Assembly: GCA_028280305.1 (NCBI GenBank)
Contig: JANQMC010000167.1
Location: 16,676-80,675 of the forward strand
Reading direction: 5' to 3'
Source: Pelagibius sp.
GTDB taxonomy: Bacteria > Pseudomonadota > Alphaproteobacteria > Kiloniellales > Kiloniellaceae
Length of the DNA: 64,000 bases
A program made the position numbers and the translations under genes. A model generated the notes under the pieces. That model saw nothing but the letters and a program-made list of their open reading frames with translations, did no database searches and was not told where the DNA came from. Of the stretch, positions 48,270-57,262 are shown piece by piece; position 1 is the first letter of the stretch, and every line of letters begins with the position of its first letter.

Positions 48270-50002
48270 TGCGCCGCCTCCCGCCTGCGCAGGCTGACGG
48301 TCGCTGTCTCATCCAGGCTGCCGTCCTCGGCAATGACGACGCCAAAGGCAGCCTCGGCCTGCTGCCGGCTCACATATCCCAATCGGCAATCACGCAGCAC
48401 GCTTTCGGCCGTACGGGACAAGGGGTCGCCGTATCCGCCACCGCCGGGGGTTTCGAGGCGCAGCTTCTGGCCCTTGTCGATTTGGATGCCGACCATCTTC
48501 GACAGCATCGGCGGCTCGTGCAGGCCGTCGCGCTGTTCAAAGTGGAACCGGTTGGGGGCCGCCGCACCGCCCCCGACGATGCCGGGCGGCGGGTACTTTC
48601 CGCGCTCGCCGAAGAGGAAGACATCGGCCTGCTCCTCAAGCAACGCGATCTCGTAGACGGCGCCGAGGCCGCCGCGGTATTCGCCGGGGCCGCCGGAATC
48701 CGGGCGCAGGGCCCATTCGGTGAAGCGTACGGGATAAGCCGCCTCGAGAATTTCTAGCGGCGGGATGGTCGCCGTCGAAATCGGGGCGTTGCCGTGGTTG
48801 AGGCCATCGCCGGATGCATGGGCGCCATGGCCGCCGCCGAAGAAAGAGAACATGACCCAGCGCCGCCCGTCACCGCGATGCCCGGCAAGAGAGAGCGCAT
48901 TGATGGTGCCATAGGCCGGGGCCATGGCCGCCGCCGGCGCGATCTGCGCGACGGCCTGAAAAACCACGTCGATCAGTCGCAAGATGGTTTCGGTATAGCC
49001 GCCGACCGGTTTGGGTGCCTTCACCGCCAACAGCGAAGCATCGTCGATGCGGAACTCCACGGGCTCCAGCACCCCGGCATTGGCAGGCACGTCACCGAAG
49101 ATATGCTTCAACGCCACGTAGCAGGCGGCGACTGTGGTGGAGCGGGAGATGTTGACCGGCCCGGCGCAAGCCGGCGAGGAGCGCGAGAAGTCCATCACCA
49201 TGCGGTCGCCGTCGATGGTGAGATCCAGGGCGATCTTCAGCGGCGCGTCGACGATACCGTCGTTGTCGAGGTAGTCCTCAGCCGACACGGTCCCGGAGGG
49301 CAGCCCCGCGATCTGCGAGCGCATCATCTGCGCCGCCCGCCGTTTCAGCTCGGCCAGACAATCCGCGACAACACCGTCGCCGTAGTCGTCAAGCAGCGAA
49401 GCCATGCGCTTTTCGCCCAACTCCAGGGCATTCAGTTGCCCATTGAGGTCGCCGTAAAGCGAATTCGGCAGGCGGGAGTTGGCCGATAGAATGTCGACGA
49501 TGTCCTGGCGGAACTGACCGCGGTCGAAAAGCTTTACCGGCGGGATCAGCATACCCTCCTGGAAACACTCTGTAGCCGCCGGGTTGTAGTTGCCCGGCAC
49601 GTTGCCGCCGACGTCGTGCCAGTGCCCGACAGAGGCCAGATAGCAGAACAGCTTGCCGTCGCGGAAGACCGGTTTCACCAGCCTGAAATCGGAAAGATGT
49701 GTGCCGCCGTCATAGGGATCGTTGAAAATCCAGACGTCCCCCTCGTGAACCCCGTCGCGCTCAGCCGCCTTGTCGATGACCGCCTTCACCGCGAAAGCCA
49801 TGACACCGACGAAGACCGGCAGACCGGACTTGCCCTGCACCAGGGTATCCCCCGTCACCGCGTCGTAGATGCCGTGGGAGGCGTCGTGGGCCTCGGCGAT
49901 AATGGGGTTGAAGGCCGAGCGGAACAGTGTCGCGTCCATCTCGTCGGCAATCTGTTCCAGACGGCCCTTCATAATGGCCAGGGTGACGGCATCGACGGCC
50001 AT
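48266..50002 (-). CDS. hyuB: Hydantoinase/oxoprolinase subunit B
   Basis: 578 residues, the second subunit of the ATP-dependent hydantoinase/oxoprolinase pair. N-terminal TLAIMKGRLEQIADEMDATLFRSAFNPIIAEAHDASHGIYD, WIFNDPYDGGTHLSDF and GHWHDVGGNVPGNYNPAATECFQEG are the conserved zinc/substrate segments; the C-terminus carries FFGGGHGAHASGDGLNHGN and RLETPGGGGYGDPLSR. It starts in a TGATG overlap with the lyase gene before it, so translation of lyase and hydantoinase is coupled. Confidence 0.85.
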   Translation of the reverse strand: MAVDAVTLAIMKGRLEQIADEMDATLFRSAFNPIIAEAHDASHGIYDAVTGDTLVQGKSGLPVFVGVMAFAVKAVIDKAAERDGVHEGDVWIFNDPYDGGTHLSDFRLVKPVFRDGKLFCYLASVGHWHDVGGNVPGNYNPAATECFQEGMLIPPVKLFDRGQFRQDIVDILSANSRLPNSLYGDLNGQLNALELGEKRMASLLDDYGDGVVADCLAELKRRAAQMMRSQIAGLPSGTVSAEDYLDNDGIVDAPLKIALDLTIDGDRMVMDFSRSSPACAGPVNISRSTTVAACYVALKHIFGDVPANAGVLEPVEFRIDDASLLAVKAPKPVGGYTETILRLIDVVFQAVAQIAPAAAMAPAYGTINALSLAGHRGDGRRWVMFSFFGGGHGAHASGDGLNHGNAPISTATIPPLEILEAAYPVRFTEWALRPDSGGPGEYRGGLGAVYEIALLEEQADVFLFGERGKYPPPGIVGGGAAAPNRFHFEQRDGLHEPPMLSKMVGIQIDKGQKLRLETPGGGGYGDPLSRTAESVLRDCRLGYVSRQQAEAAFGVVIAEDGSLDETATVSLRRREAAQ

Positions 50003-50868
50003 CAGCCGGCCCCTTCGTCGTAGCGCCTGCCCCTGGCGAGCATATCGGCTGTACCGATGACTCGGTTCAAGCCATCGAAATCGAACATCCGATCCCGAAA
50101 AGCCTCGTTCGAACCGGCAGCAACCAGGTTGCCGTAATAGTCCCGCGCCGTCGCCGCCAGGGCGCGGACCACGCCGCCAGGGAAGATAACGAAGCGGAAA
50201 CCAAGCCCCTCGAGACCCGCAGCGTCGACAGCCGGCGTCCTGCCGCCTTCAATCATATTGGCCATCAGGGGAGCCCGCCCCGCGAAGCGCTGCACAATCG
50301 TTTCGATCTCCGCCAGCGACTGCGGCGCTTCAACGAACAGCATATCAACACCAGCCTCCAGGTAAGCCTCCCCGCGGTCGAGCGCTGCTTCGAGGCCTTC
50401 CACCGCAATGGCATCGGTGCGTCCGATGATCAGAGTCTCATCTGAACGCCGCGCATCGCAAGCCGCCCGGATCTTACCGACCATCTCCGCCGGGCTGACC
50501 AGTGTCTTGCCGTCAAGATGCCCGCAGCGCTTCGGTAGCGTCTGGTCCTCCAGTTGCAGGGCGTTCGCGCCCATGCGCTCAAACATCCGAACGGTCCGCT
50601 GGACGTTGAGAGCGTTGCCGAAGCCGTTATCGGCATCGGCAACGATGGGCACGGCAACGCGGTCCCGCAGCACCGCTATGGTATCCGCCACCTCGGTCAT
50701 TGAAACGAGCCCAAGATCGGGGCGCCCAAAACGGGTATAGGCAATCGATGCGCCGGACAGATAGACCGCCTCGGCGCCGGCCTGTTCGGCCAGCAGTCCG
50801 GTCAAGGCGTCGTAGACCCCCGGCGCGAGCAGGATCCGGTCTTCGGCCAGTCTCTTCTTCAGGCTCAT
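50002..50868 (-). CDS. Isocitrate lyase/PEP mutase-family C-C lyase (methylisocitrate- or dimethylmalate-lyase type)
   Basis: 288 residues, eight-helix-swapped TIM barrel of the ICL/PEPM superfamily. It has metal ligands in VADADNGFGNALNVQRTV (about 77-93) and LQLEDQ, and the active-site loop LPKRCGHLDGK with Cys115 (KRCGH, 113-117). A cysteine in this loop marks true lyases (isocitrate, 2-methylisocitrate, 2,3-dimethylmalate) and not phosphonate mutases. Expected reaction: cleavage of a 2-hydroxy-dicarboxylate to pyruvate or glyoxylate plus an acid. It overlaps the LeuD-like gene by four bases. Confidence 0.8.
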   Translation of the reverse strand: MSLKKRLAEDRILLAPGVYDALTGLLAEQAGAEAVYLSGASIAYTRFGRPDLGLVSMTEVADTIAVLRDRVAVPIVADADNGFGNALNVQRTVRMFERMGANALQLEDQTLPKRCGHLDGKTLVSPAEMVGKIRAACDARRSDETLIIGRTDAIAVEGLEAALDRGEAYLEAGVDMLFVEAPQSLAEIETIVQRFAGRAPLMANMIEGGRTPAVDAAGLEGLGFRFVIFPGGVVRALAATARDYYGNLVAAGSNEAFRDRMFDFDGLNRVIGTADMLARGRRYDEGAG

Positions 50869-51371
50869 GAGGCGGTCCCTTCCCGACGCGCTGCAGCGAA
50901 GCGTTTCTTCAAGTGCGGTACCAAACCGCCATCGGCCAGAAGCTGCTTGAGGTTATCCGGCAGCGGTTCCAACGACAGCGTTTTGTCTTTCTGCGTTAGC
51001 CTGAGCAGACCCGCCTCGACATCCAGTTCCACGGCATCACCGTCAGCAACATCCGCCAGATCATCAGCGACCAAAACGGGAAGACCAAGGTTGATGGCAT
51101 TGCGATAAAAGATACCTGCAAATGACAAGGCGACAACGCCGGCGAGGCCGAGATGTTTCAGCGCCTCGGCCGCCTGCTCGCGCGACGAGCCCATGCCGAA
51201 GTTCCAGCCCGCCACCAGGACATCACCGGCTTTGACCTGTTCCGCAAAGTCGGGCCGCAGCCCTTCCAGGCAATGAGCCGCCAGAGCCTCAATACCGCCA
51301 CTCATAAAGGCGCCCGGCGCCAATTGATCGGTATCGACATCATCGCCGAAAAGGAACGCCCTGCCGCTCAT
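50865..51371 (-). CDS. Aconitase-family hydro-lyase small subunit (LeuD/DmdB-like)
   Basis: 168 residues, swivel domain of split aconitase-type enzymes: GDDVDTDQLAPGAFM, the substrate loop FGMGSSREQAAEALKHLG and FYRNAINLGLPVLV. It pairs with the large subunit encoded just before it (four-base overlap). Split two-subunit hydro-lyases include isopropylmalate isomerase, homoaconitase and dimethylmaleate hydratase. The catabolic operon makes a leucine-biosynthesis role unlikely. Confidence 0.8.
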   Translation of the reverse strand: MSGRAFLFGDDVDTDQLAPGAFMSGGIEALAAHCLEGLRPDFAEQVKAGDVLVAGWNFGMGSSREQAAEALKHLGLAGVVALSFAGIFYRNAINLGLPVLVADDLADVADGDAVELDVEAGLLRLTQKDKTLSLEPLPDNLKQLLADGGLVPHLKKRFAAARREGTAS

Positions 51372-52651
51372 ATCGCGCTGATCTCCAAGGTCAGGAAATT
51401 ACGGGGGTCGGCGATGCGCCCGGCGACTGCCGAGGCCGCGACCGTCAGCGGCGAGCCGAGCCAGACCCGCGACGACGGCGCGCCCATGCGGCCCTTGAAG
51501 TTCCGTGCGGTCGAAGAGATACAGGTCACCCCGGCGCCCAGGCGGTCGGCGCCGTAGCCGGCACAGATACCGCAGGCATTGGCCAGAATGCGGGCACCGG
51601 CATCCTCGAAAACCTTCATGATTCCCTCGTCCGCCGCCCGCTCCTGGTCGCGCTTTGAGGCCGGTGCGATCAGGAGTTCAACGCCAGCGGCAACGCCACG
51701 GCCCCGAAGAATGCCCGCCGCACCCTTCAGGTCTTCGTACTTCGCGCCGGTACAGGCACCGATATAGGCCACGTCGATGGATGTTTGCGGCGCATCGCCG
51801 ATGGCCGTGGCGTTGGCCGGCGAATGGGGGGCCGCCACCTGCGGTTCCAGGGCCGCGCCATCGAAAAGGAGGTGATCGAGCAACGGCGCCCCGATGTCGG
51901 TCTTCAAGTCCTGCCAAGCGTCGACATCGGCGCCGGCTTTCCGGAGGTAGGCGACGGTGGTTTCGTCCGGCGCGATCAAACCAGCCTGGGCGCCGAGTTC
52001 CGCGGCCATGTTGGAAAGCGTCATCCGTTCCTGCATCGAGAGGGACGATATCGTCGAACCGGCGAACTCAATGGCCTGGTACCGGCCGCCGCCCATGCCG
52101 ATCCGGGCGCAGAGAGCCAACATCATATCCTTGGCGGTGACGCCCTCGGAGAGGCGGTTGCGCCACTCGATCAGAATGGTTTGCGGTACCTTCAACCAGA
52201 TTTCCCCGGTCGCCAGCACGCCCGCCATCTCCGTCGCACCGATGCCGAACATATAGGTGCCAAAGGCGCCCCCGGTCGGCGAGTGGCTGTCGCCGCCCAC
52301 CACGAACATTCCGGGCCTCAGATGACCGCGTTCGGGCAGCACCACATGGCAGATTCCCTGACCGTCGTGGAAGGTTACCCGATGCTGGCCTGCCCAGTTG
52401 CGGGTGAATTCGAGAATATCGGCGCTTTCGGGCGTATCGCCGGGAACGAAATGATCGGAAATCAGAACCACCTTCGAGGGATCGAAGAGGCCGACTCCGA
52501 GATCCCGAAGGATCGGTTCAACCCGGCGCGGACCACCGGAATCGTGGATCATCGCCAAATCCACCGCGGCGGTGACCACCTCGCCCGGCATGACCGAGCT
52601 GCGTCCCGCCGCCCGGGCAATGATCTTCTGGGCCAGCGAGTCAGCCATCAT
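51368..52651 (-). CDS. Aconitase-family hydro-lyase large subunit (LeuC/DmdA-like)
   Basis: 427 residues with all three [4Fe-4S] ligands: Cys300 (YIGACTGAKYEDLKGAAGIL), Cys360 and Cys363 (NACGICAGYG). Substrate text VVGGDSHSPTGGAFGTYMFGIGATEMAGVLATGEIWLKVP is typical of the LeuC/homoaconitase/DmdA branch. It hydrates or isomerises an unsaturated dicarboxylate such as dimethylmaleate, citraconate or a 2-methylaconitate analogue (inference). ATGATG overlap with the livF stop; the second methionine (52648) is an equal candidate start. Confidence 0.8.
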   Translation of the reverse strand: MMADSLAQKIIARAAGRSSVMPGEVVTAAVDLAMIHDSGGPRRVEPILRDLGVGLFDPSKVVLISDHFVPGDTPESADILEFTRNWAGQHRVTFHDGQGICHVVLPERGHLRPGMFVVGGDSHSPTGGAFGTYMFGIGATEMAGVLATGEIWLKVPQTILIEWRNRLSEGVTAKDMMLALCARIGMGGGRYQAIEFAGSTISSLSMQERMTLSNMAAELGAQAGLIAPDETTVAYLRKAGADVDAWQDLKTDIGAPLLDHLLFDGAALEPQVAAPHSPANATAIGDAPQTSIDVAYIGACTGAKYEDLKGAAGILRGRGVAAGVELLIAPASKRDQERAADEGIMKVFEDAGARILANACGICAGYGADRLGAGVTCISSTARNFKGRMGAPSSRVWLGSPLTVAASAVAGRIADPRNFLTLEISAI

Positions 52652-53352
52652 GCCAGCCCCAGGTAGGAACGGCGCAGGCCTTCGTCTTCCATCAGAGCCG
52701 AGGCGGCGCCCTGCATCGCGATCGTGCCGTTTTCCAGAACGTAGGCGCGGTCGGCAATCTCCAGTGACTGAACGACATTCTGTTCGACCAGCAGGACCGA
52801 AAGCCCGTCCTCGTGCAGACGGCGGATCAGTTCGAACATCTCCTCCACCAGAAGCGGAGAGAGACCGAGTGAGGGTTCGTCGAGAATGAGCAGGCGGGGC
52901 TCGGCCATCAGACCGCGGCCGATAGCGAGCATCTGCTGTTCGCCGCCAGATAGTGTACCCGCCTTTTGATCGAAACGCTCCGCCAGCCGCGGGAACACGG
53001 CCACTACATGCTCCAGGTTCTGCGCCCGGCGCTCCCGCGCCCGCCTGTAGGCGCCCAGTTCCAGGTTCTCCCGCACCGTGAGGTTCGGAAACACGCGGCG
53101 TCCTTCAGGAACATGGATGATACCCGCAGCGACGATCTGCTCCGGTGTCAGCTTGGAGATCTCGACACCGTCAAAAACGATCGAACCACCGAACACGGGA
53201 TAGAGGCCGCTGATGTTCACGTTCAAGGTTGTCTTGCCAGCGCCGTTCGAGCCCAGCACCGCCACGATCTCCTCCTTGGAGATGCTCAGGTCGATACCCC
53301 GCAGCACCTCCAGGGCGCCGTAGCCGGCCCGCAATGCGCTAATCTCAAGCAT
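52648..53352 (-). CDS. livF: Branched-chain-amino-acid-type ABC transporter ATP-binding protein LivF
   Basis: 234 residues from ATG 53352. Walker A LGSNGAGKTT, signature LSGGEQQMLAIGRGL, Walker B LLILDEPSLGLSP and HVPEGRRVFPNLTVRENLELGAYRR, which is the LivF hallmark. One of two ATPases of a HAAT importer. The position inside a catabolic operon suggests the cargo is the operon's substrate and not leucine/valine. Confidence 0.85.
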   Translation of the reverse strand: MLEISALRAGYGALEVLRGIDLSISKEEIVAVLGSNGAGKTTLNVNISGLYPVFGGSIVFDGVEISKLTPEQIVAAGIIHVPEGRRVFPNLTVRENLELGAYRRARERRAQNLEHVVAVFPRLAERFDQKAGTLSGGEQQMLAIGRGLMAEPRLLILDEPSLGLSPLLVEEMFELIRRLHEDGLSVLLVEQNVVQSLEIADRAYVLENGTIAMQGAASALMEDEGLRRSYLGLA

Positions 53353-54085
53353 CCTCGAGCTTCTCCATGCGCGCCGCCAGGCCATGCCCGAGGTAGGCCT
53401 CGATGACATCCGGATTGCGGACGATTTCCTCGGGCGCTCCCTCGGCGATCAGCCGGCCCTGATTCAACACCCAGGTGTGCTCGGACAGTTTCATGACCGC
53501 CTGCATCACATGCTCGATCAGCATGATGGTGACACCGGCCTCACGGATACGCCGGATGACCGGGATAATCTCCTCGATCTCCGTCGGATTGAGGCCGGCC
53601 ATGACCTCGTCCAGCAGCAACAGCTTGGGCTCCGTCGCCAGGGCCTTCGCCAGTTCGAGGCGCTTGCGTCCGGCGACCGTCAGACTGGCAGCCGCGGCGT
53701 CGAGGCGATCGCTCATGCCCACCAGTTCGGCCACCGCCTCGACCTTCTCTGCGGCCTCCCTGCGGCTGCCGCAGCGCAGATAGGCGCCGACCAAGATGTT
53801 CTCGCGTACGCTCTGCTCGGCAAAGGGTTTCACGACCTGAAAAGTGCGCACCAGACCCAGCCGGCAAACCTCATGCGGCGGCAGGCCGGTGACGTCCTGG
53901 CCGAGAAAGCGGATAAACCCGGAATCCGGCTTCAGGAAGCCGGAGGCGATGGCGAAGAGTGTCGTCTTCCCGGCACCGTTGGGGCCAATCAGCGAAACGA
54001 TGTGACCCTCGGGCACCACGAGGCTGACCGCGTCGGTTGCGCGCAACCCGCCGAAACTCTTTGAGACCGCCTTCAGTTCCAACAT
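53345..54085 (-). CDS. livG: Branched-chain-amino-acid-type ABC transporter ATP-binding protein LivG
   Basis: 246 residues from ATG 54085 (TGATG overlap with livM; a GTG one codon upstream is less likely). Walker A IGPNGAGKTT, LTVAGRKRLELAKALATEPKLLLLDEVMAGLNPTEIEE, and the C-terminal LIAEGAPEEIVRNPDVIEAYLG that identifies LivG. The ABC signature is the usual LivG variant LTVAGRKR in place of LSGGQ. Confidence 0.85.
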   Translation of the reverse strand: MLELKAVSKSFGGLRATDAVSLVVPEGHIVSLIGPNGAGKTTLFAIASGFLKPDSGFIRFLGQDVTGLPPHEVCRLGLVRTFQVVKPFAEQSVRENILVGAYLRCGSRREAAEKVEAVAELVGMSDRLDAAAASLTVAGRKRLELAKALATEPKLLLLDEVMAGLNPTEIEEIIPVIRRIREAGVTIMLIEHVMQAVMKLSEHTWVLNQGRLIAEGAPEEIVRNPDVIEAYLGHGLAARMEKLEDA

Positions 54086-55047
54086 CACGACCGCCGAAAC
54101 TTGAACAGCCGCCCGGCGGAGACCGTGGCCAGCCCGAAGAGACCTTTGGGAAGAAAGGTCACCATGACCACCAGCAGCGCACCGTAAAGCGCTAGATTGA
54201 GGCCCGGCGTGTTCCCCATGGTCTCGCGCGCCACCTCGCTGATCAGATGCAGCGCCGCGGCCCCCAGCAGCGGGCCGAAGATCGTCCCCATGCCGCCGAC
54301 GATGGAGACCAGGAGAACCTCTACGGAGACGGCGACACCGAAAGCGATGTGCGGATCGACGTAGAGGAACATCTGCGCGTAGAAGGCGCCGCCAAGGCCG
54401 GTAAGCGCGCCGACCAGGACGATCGCCTTTAACTTGGTGCGGAAGATATCGACACCGAGGGCACGGGCGGCATCCTCGTCATCGCGGATGGCAATCAAGT
54501 AGGCGCCGAAACGCGACCGCTCCATCTGCCAGACCAGCAGAAGCGAGGCGACAGTCAGGGCCAGAATGATCCAGTAAAAACTCTCCCGCCCGACGAACTG
54601 CAGGTTCGCCGGCGCGGGATCGAGCGGCACCTGCAGCCCCGCACCGGCGCCGGTTATGGCGACGGAGTTGGCGACGATGCGGAAGACTTCGGCAAAAGCC
54701 AGGGTGACCAGGGCGAAGTAGGACCCTCTCAGGCCATAACGGAAACTGACCCAACCGATGAAGAGACCGACCAGGGCGCCGGCCAGGATCGCCGCCGCCA
54801 GGCCGAGCCAGGGGCCAAGGCCGAACTGCACCTGCACGATCACCGTCGCATAGAGTCCAGCGCCGAAAAACACCGTGTTGCCGAAAGAGAACTGTCCCCC
54901 GTAACCACCCAGGATGTTCCAACCCTGACCGAGGTAGGCGAAGAGCAGCATCAGGGTTAGGAACGACAGGGTGAAGTCGGTCGGGCCGAAGACCGGCAGC
55001 ACCGCCATAACCAAACCGAATAGGACGATGATTGCGAGGGTCCGCAT
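54085..55047 (-). CDS. livM: Branched-chain-amino-acid-type ABC transporter permease LivM
   Basis: 320 residues, about ten helices. Marks: YLGQGWNILGGYGGQFSFGNTVFFGAGLYA, RYGLRGSYFALVTLAFAEVFRIVAN, SRFGAYLIAIRDDEDAARALGVDIFRTKL and SIVGGMGTIFGPLLGAAAL. It begins in a TGATG overlap with the livH stop and forms the heterodimeric channel with LivH. Confidence 0.85.
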   Translation of the reverse strand: MRTLAIIVLFGLVMAVLPVFGPTDFTLSFLTLMLLFAYLGQGWNILGGYGGQFSFGNTVFFGAGLYATVIVQVQFGLGPWLGLAAAILAGALVGLFIGWVSFRYGLRGSYFALVTLAFAEVFRIVANSVAITGAGAGLQVPLDPAPANLQFVGRESFYWIILALTVASLLLVWQMERSRFGAYLIAIRDDEDAARALGVDIFRTKLKAIVLVGALTGLGGAFYAQMFLYVDPHIAFGVAVSVEVLLVSIVGGMGTIFGPLLGAAALHLISEVARETMGNTPGLNLALYGALLVVMVTFLPKGLFGLATVSAGRLFKFRRS

Positions 55048-55919
55048 CAGACGCGACTCCCCAAAAGACCGCTGGGGCGGAACAGCAGAACCGCGATGAA
55101 GACCAGGAAGATACCGATCTGACCGAAGCTTTCACCGAGGAACAGGCCGCCGAAGGATTCACAAAGACCGATCAGGAGTCCACCCAGCAGGGCACCGGGA
55201 AAACTGCCCATGCCGCCGAGGACCACAACGGTAAAGGCGATCAGCACGAAGGCATGGCCGACCGTCGGGTAGACGAGGTAGGTGGGCATCAGGAGGCAGG
55301 CCGCTGCCCCGAGACAGGCAATGCCGATGCCGTAGCTGACGGCATAGATGTGATCGACGTTGATGCCGACCAGCCGCGCACCCTGTTTTTCCTTGGCCAC
55401 CGCACGGATCGCCCGGCCGACGTCGCTGCGCTGGATCATCAGCCACAAGAGGGCAGCGATCAGGAGGGCTGCACCAAAAGCGATCAGGCGGGGAATGGCA
55501 ACGAAGACACCGGCGATTTCTATCGAGTCGAATGCATAGGGGACGTCGATGGTTCGCGTGTCTCCCTGGAAAAAGAACAGCGCCAGATTTTCGATCACGA
55601 TCGAGATTCCGAGGGTCACCAGCAGGATGTTCTCGTCGCGCCCGTGGCTGGCCCGCCCGATCAATACCCGCTGCAGGCCGTAGCCAAGGGCGAACATGCC
55701 GATCACCAGGATCGGCAGGGCGGCATAGGGGTCGATCCCGAAATTGGTGAACAGCAGAAAGACGCCGTACATCGCCAGCATCAGAAGACTGCCGTGGGCA
55801 AAGTTGATGATGTGCAGAACGCCGTAGATCAGGGTCAACCCCAGGGCCACCAGGGCATAGATCGACCCTTGCAGCAGCCCGTTGATCAGGCCCGACCAGA
55901 GCAGAATGGGGTCTAGCAC
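55047..55919 (-). CDS. livH: Branched-chain-amino-acid-type ABC transporter permease LivH
   Basis: About 290 residues from GTG 55919; the frame is open up to a GTG at 55973, but those 18 codons would be made of a strong hairpin and are not LivH-like. Marks: LINGLLQGSIYALVALGLTLIYGVLHIINFAHG, SDVGRAIRAVAKEKQGARLVGINVDHI and VVLGGMGSFPGALLGGLLIGL. Inner-membrane half of the importer channel. Confidence 0.83.
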   Translation of the reverse strand: MLDPILLWSGLINGLLQGSIYALVALGLTLIYGVLHIINFAHGSLLMLAMYGVFLLFTNFGIDPYAALPILVIGMFALGYGLQRVLIGRASHGRDENILLVTLGISIVIENLALFFFQGDTRTIDVPYAFDSIEIAGVFVAIPRLIAFGAALLIAALLWLMIQRSDVGRAIRAVAKEKQGARLVGINVDHIYAVSYGIGIACLGAAACLLMPTYLVYPTVGHAFVLIAFTVVVLGGMGSFPGALLGGLLIGLCESFGGLFLGESFGQIGIFLVFIAVLLFRPSGLLGSRV

Positions 55920-55941
55920 GGCATCAATCCCAGAGAAGGAC

Positions 55942-55971
55942 GGGCCGGCCGAGAGAACCTTCGGCCGGCCC
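55942..55971 (-). promoter_or_regulatory. Hairpin in the livK-livH spacer
   Basis: GGGCCGGCCGA (55942-55952) and TCGGCCGGCCC (55961-55971) form a perfect eleven-pair stem with an eight-base loop, 14 bases after the livK stop and 22 bases before the livH start. There is no T-run, so it fits an mRNA stabiliser/attenuator that keeps binding protein in excess, as at frcB-frcC. Confidence 0.75.
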
Positions 55972-55985
55972 ACAGCATGCAGGCG

Positions 55986-57236
55986 TCAGCCACGCGCGGG
56001 CATCGGGTAGACTGCCTCGGCGGTGGCCAAGTCTTCGGGAAAGATAATCTCGATATCGTCACCGATGATCTGGGTGTTCACCGGCAGCGCATGGATGTTC
56101 TGCCCGGTCTCATCGAACTCGACCGCTTGATACGGCATGATCATGCCCTTCCAGTTCGTCGCGGCCAGCGCCGATTTGACCGCCGCGCGATCCGCCGAAG
56201 CCGCGCGCTCCAAGGCATCGGCGCAGAGATGCAGGCAGTCATAATTCATCGGTATCTCGTAGGTGAAGAACTTGCCGGTGGCCTCGACCTTCGCCCGCAG
56301 CGCCTTGGTGCCGTCCTTGCGCGGATCGGCCCAGTGGTTGCAGTCCATGATGTACTGCGCGGCCTTGGGGTGCTCCTTGACGAAGCGATAGTTCGACGCG
56401 GCGCCGCCGAGCACGGAATAGACCGCCTTAGCCTCGACCCTCTGCTGCAGCATGGTGCGCGCCAGCAGCACATACTCATTGTAGTAGTTGGCGGGAACGA
56501 TGAGGTCCGGCTTCGCCGCCCGCAGTTTGGTCACGACATTGCCGAAGTCGCGGGTCGGCGTGGCATGGGCGATGGTCTCGATCACTTCGAAACCGAAATC
56601 CGGTAGCCGCTTGTTGAGCAGACCGGCCAGACCGGAGCCGAACAGCGAGTCCTCGTGAATGATGGTCACCGTCTTGGCGATGCCGCCGGCGGCGGTGTTG
56701 ATCTTCACCAGGTTGTTCAGCGCATCTTCCGAACACTTGCCGAAGCCGGGGCTGAAACGGAATACATTGTCGAGACCGCGCCCGACGATTTTGTCCGACA
56801 CCGCCACATCGACAATGCAGGGGATGCCGTGTTTGGCGGCAGCCTGGGTCGTCGCCAGGGTGTTCGAACTGGCGAAGGAGCCGATCAGCGCAACGATGCC
56901 TTCGTTCGCCATGCGGTCGACTTCCGTTGCCGCGATCTCGGGCTTACCCTGGGTATCGCCGAACACCGGTTCGATCATCGCGCCGCCCAGCGACTTGATA
57001 CCGCCGGCCTTGTTGATCTCCTCGATGGCCATCTCCGCGCCGATGCGCGCCTGCGTGCCGGCAAAGGCGATCGCACCGGTCACCGGGTGCAGCACGCCGA
57101 CCTTGACAGCGGCGCCCTGGGCCCGCAGGACCTGCGGAAAGCCGCCAAGTGCGGTCAAGGCTGCGAGCGATGCCGAGCCTTTGACCAGGCTACGGCGTGA
57201 GATCCTTGTGTTTCCCGAACGGGTTGGTTTTTTCAT
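55986..57236 (-). CDS. livK: LivK-type substrate-binding protein with Tat-like signal
   Basis: 416 residues, type I periplasmic binding protein of the amide/amino-acid (HAAT) family. The N-terminus holds a twin-arginine motif (SRRSLVKG, Arg14-Arg15) before a moderately hydrophobic stretch (SASLAALTALGGFPQVLRAQG), suggesting export by the Tat system. Mature-domain marks: VKVGVLHPVTGAIAFAGTQARIGAEMAIEEINKAGGI, ALIGSFASSNTLATTQAAAKHGIPCIVD and RDFGNVVTKLRAAKPDLIVPANYYNEYVLLARTM. It probably fixes the cargo specificity of the operon's importer. Confidence 0.82.
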   Translation of the reverse strand: MKKPTRSGNTRISRRSLVKGSASLAALTALGGFPQVLRAQGAAVKVGVLHPVTGAIAFAGTQARIGAEMAIEEINKAGGIKSLGGAMIEPVFGDTQGKPEIAATEVDRMANEGIVALIGSFASSNTLATTQAAAKHGIPCIVDVAVSDKIVGRGLDNVFRFSPGFGKCSEDALNNLVKINTAAGGIAKTVTIIHEDSLFGSGLAGLLNKRLPDFGFEVIETIAHATPTRDFGNVVTKLRAAKPDLIVPANYYNEYVLLARTMLQQRVEAKAVYSVLGGAASNYRFVKEHPKAAQYIMDCNHWADPRKDGTKALRAKVEATGKFFTYEIPMNYDCLHLCADALERAASADRAAVKSALAATNWKGMIMPYQAVEFDETGQNIHALPVNTQIIGDDIEIIFPEDLATAEAVYPMPARG

Positions 57237-57262
57237 CTGTTGATCCCCCTGTTCCTTTTTGT

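Noticed and set aside
46215..50002. Acetone or acetophenone carboxylase instead of hydantoinase
   Set aside because: Those enzymes need at least one further subunit that is not present, and the neighbouring genes are hydro-lyases and a lyase and not thiolases or CoA ligases.
50865..52651. LeuC/LeuD as leucine biosynthesis genes
   Set aside because: They are coupled to a Liv importer on one side and an ICL-family lyase and hydantoinase on the other, with no leuA or leuB nearby, so a catabolic hydro-lyase is more likely.
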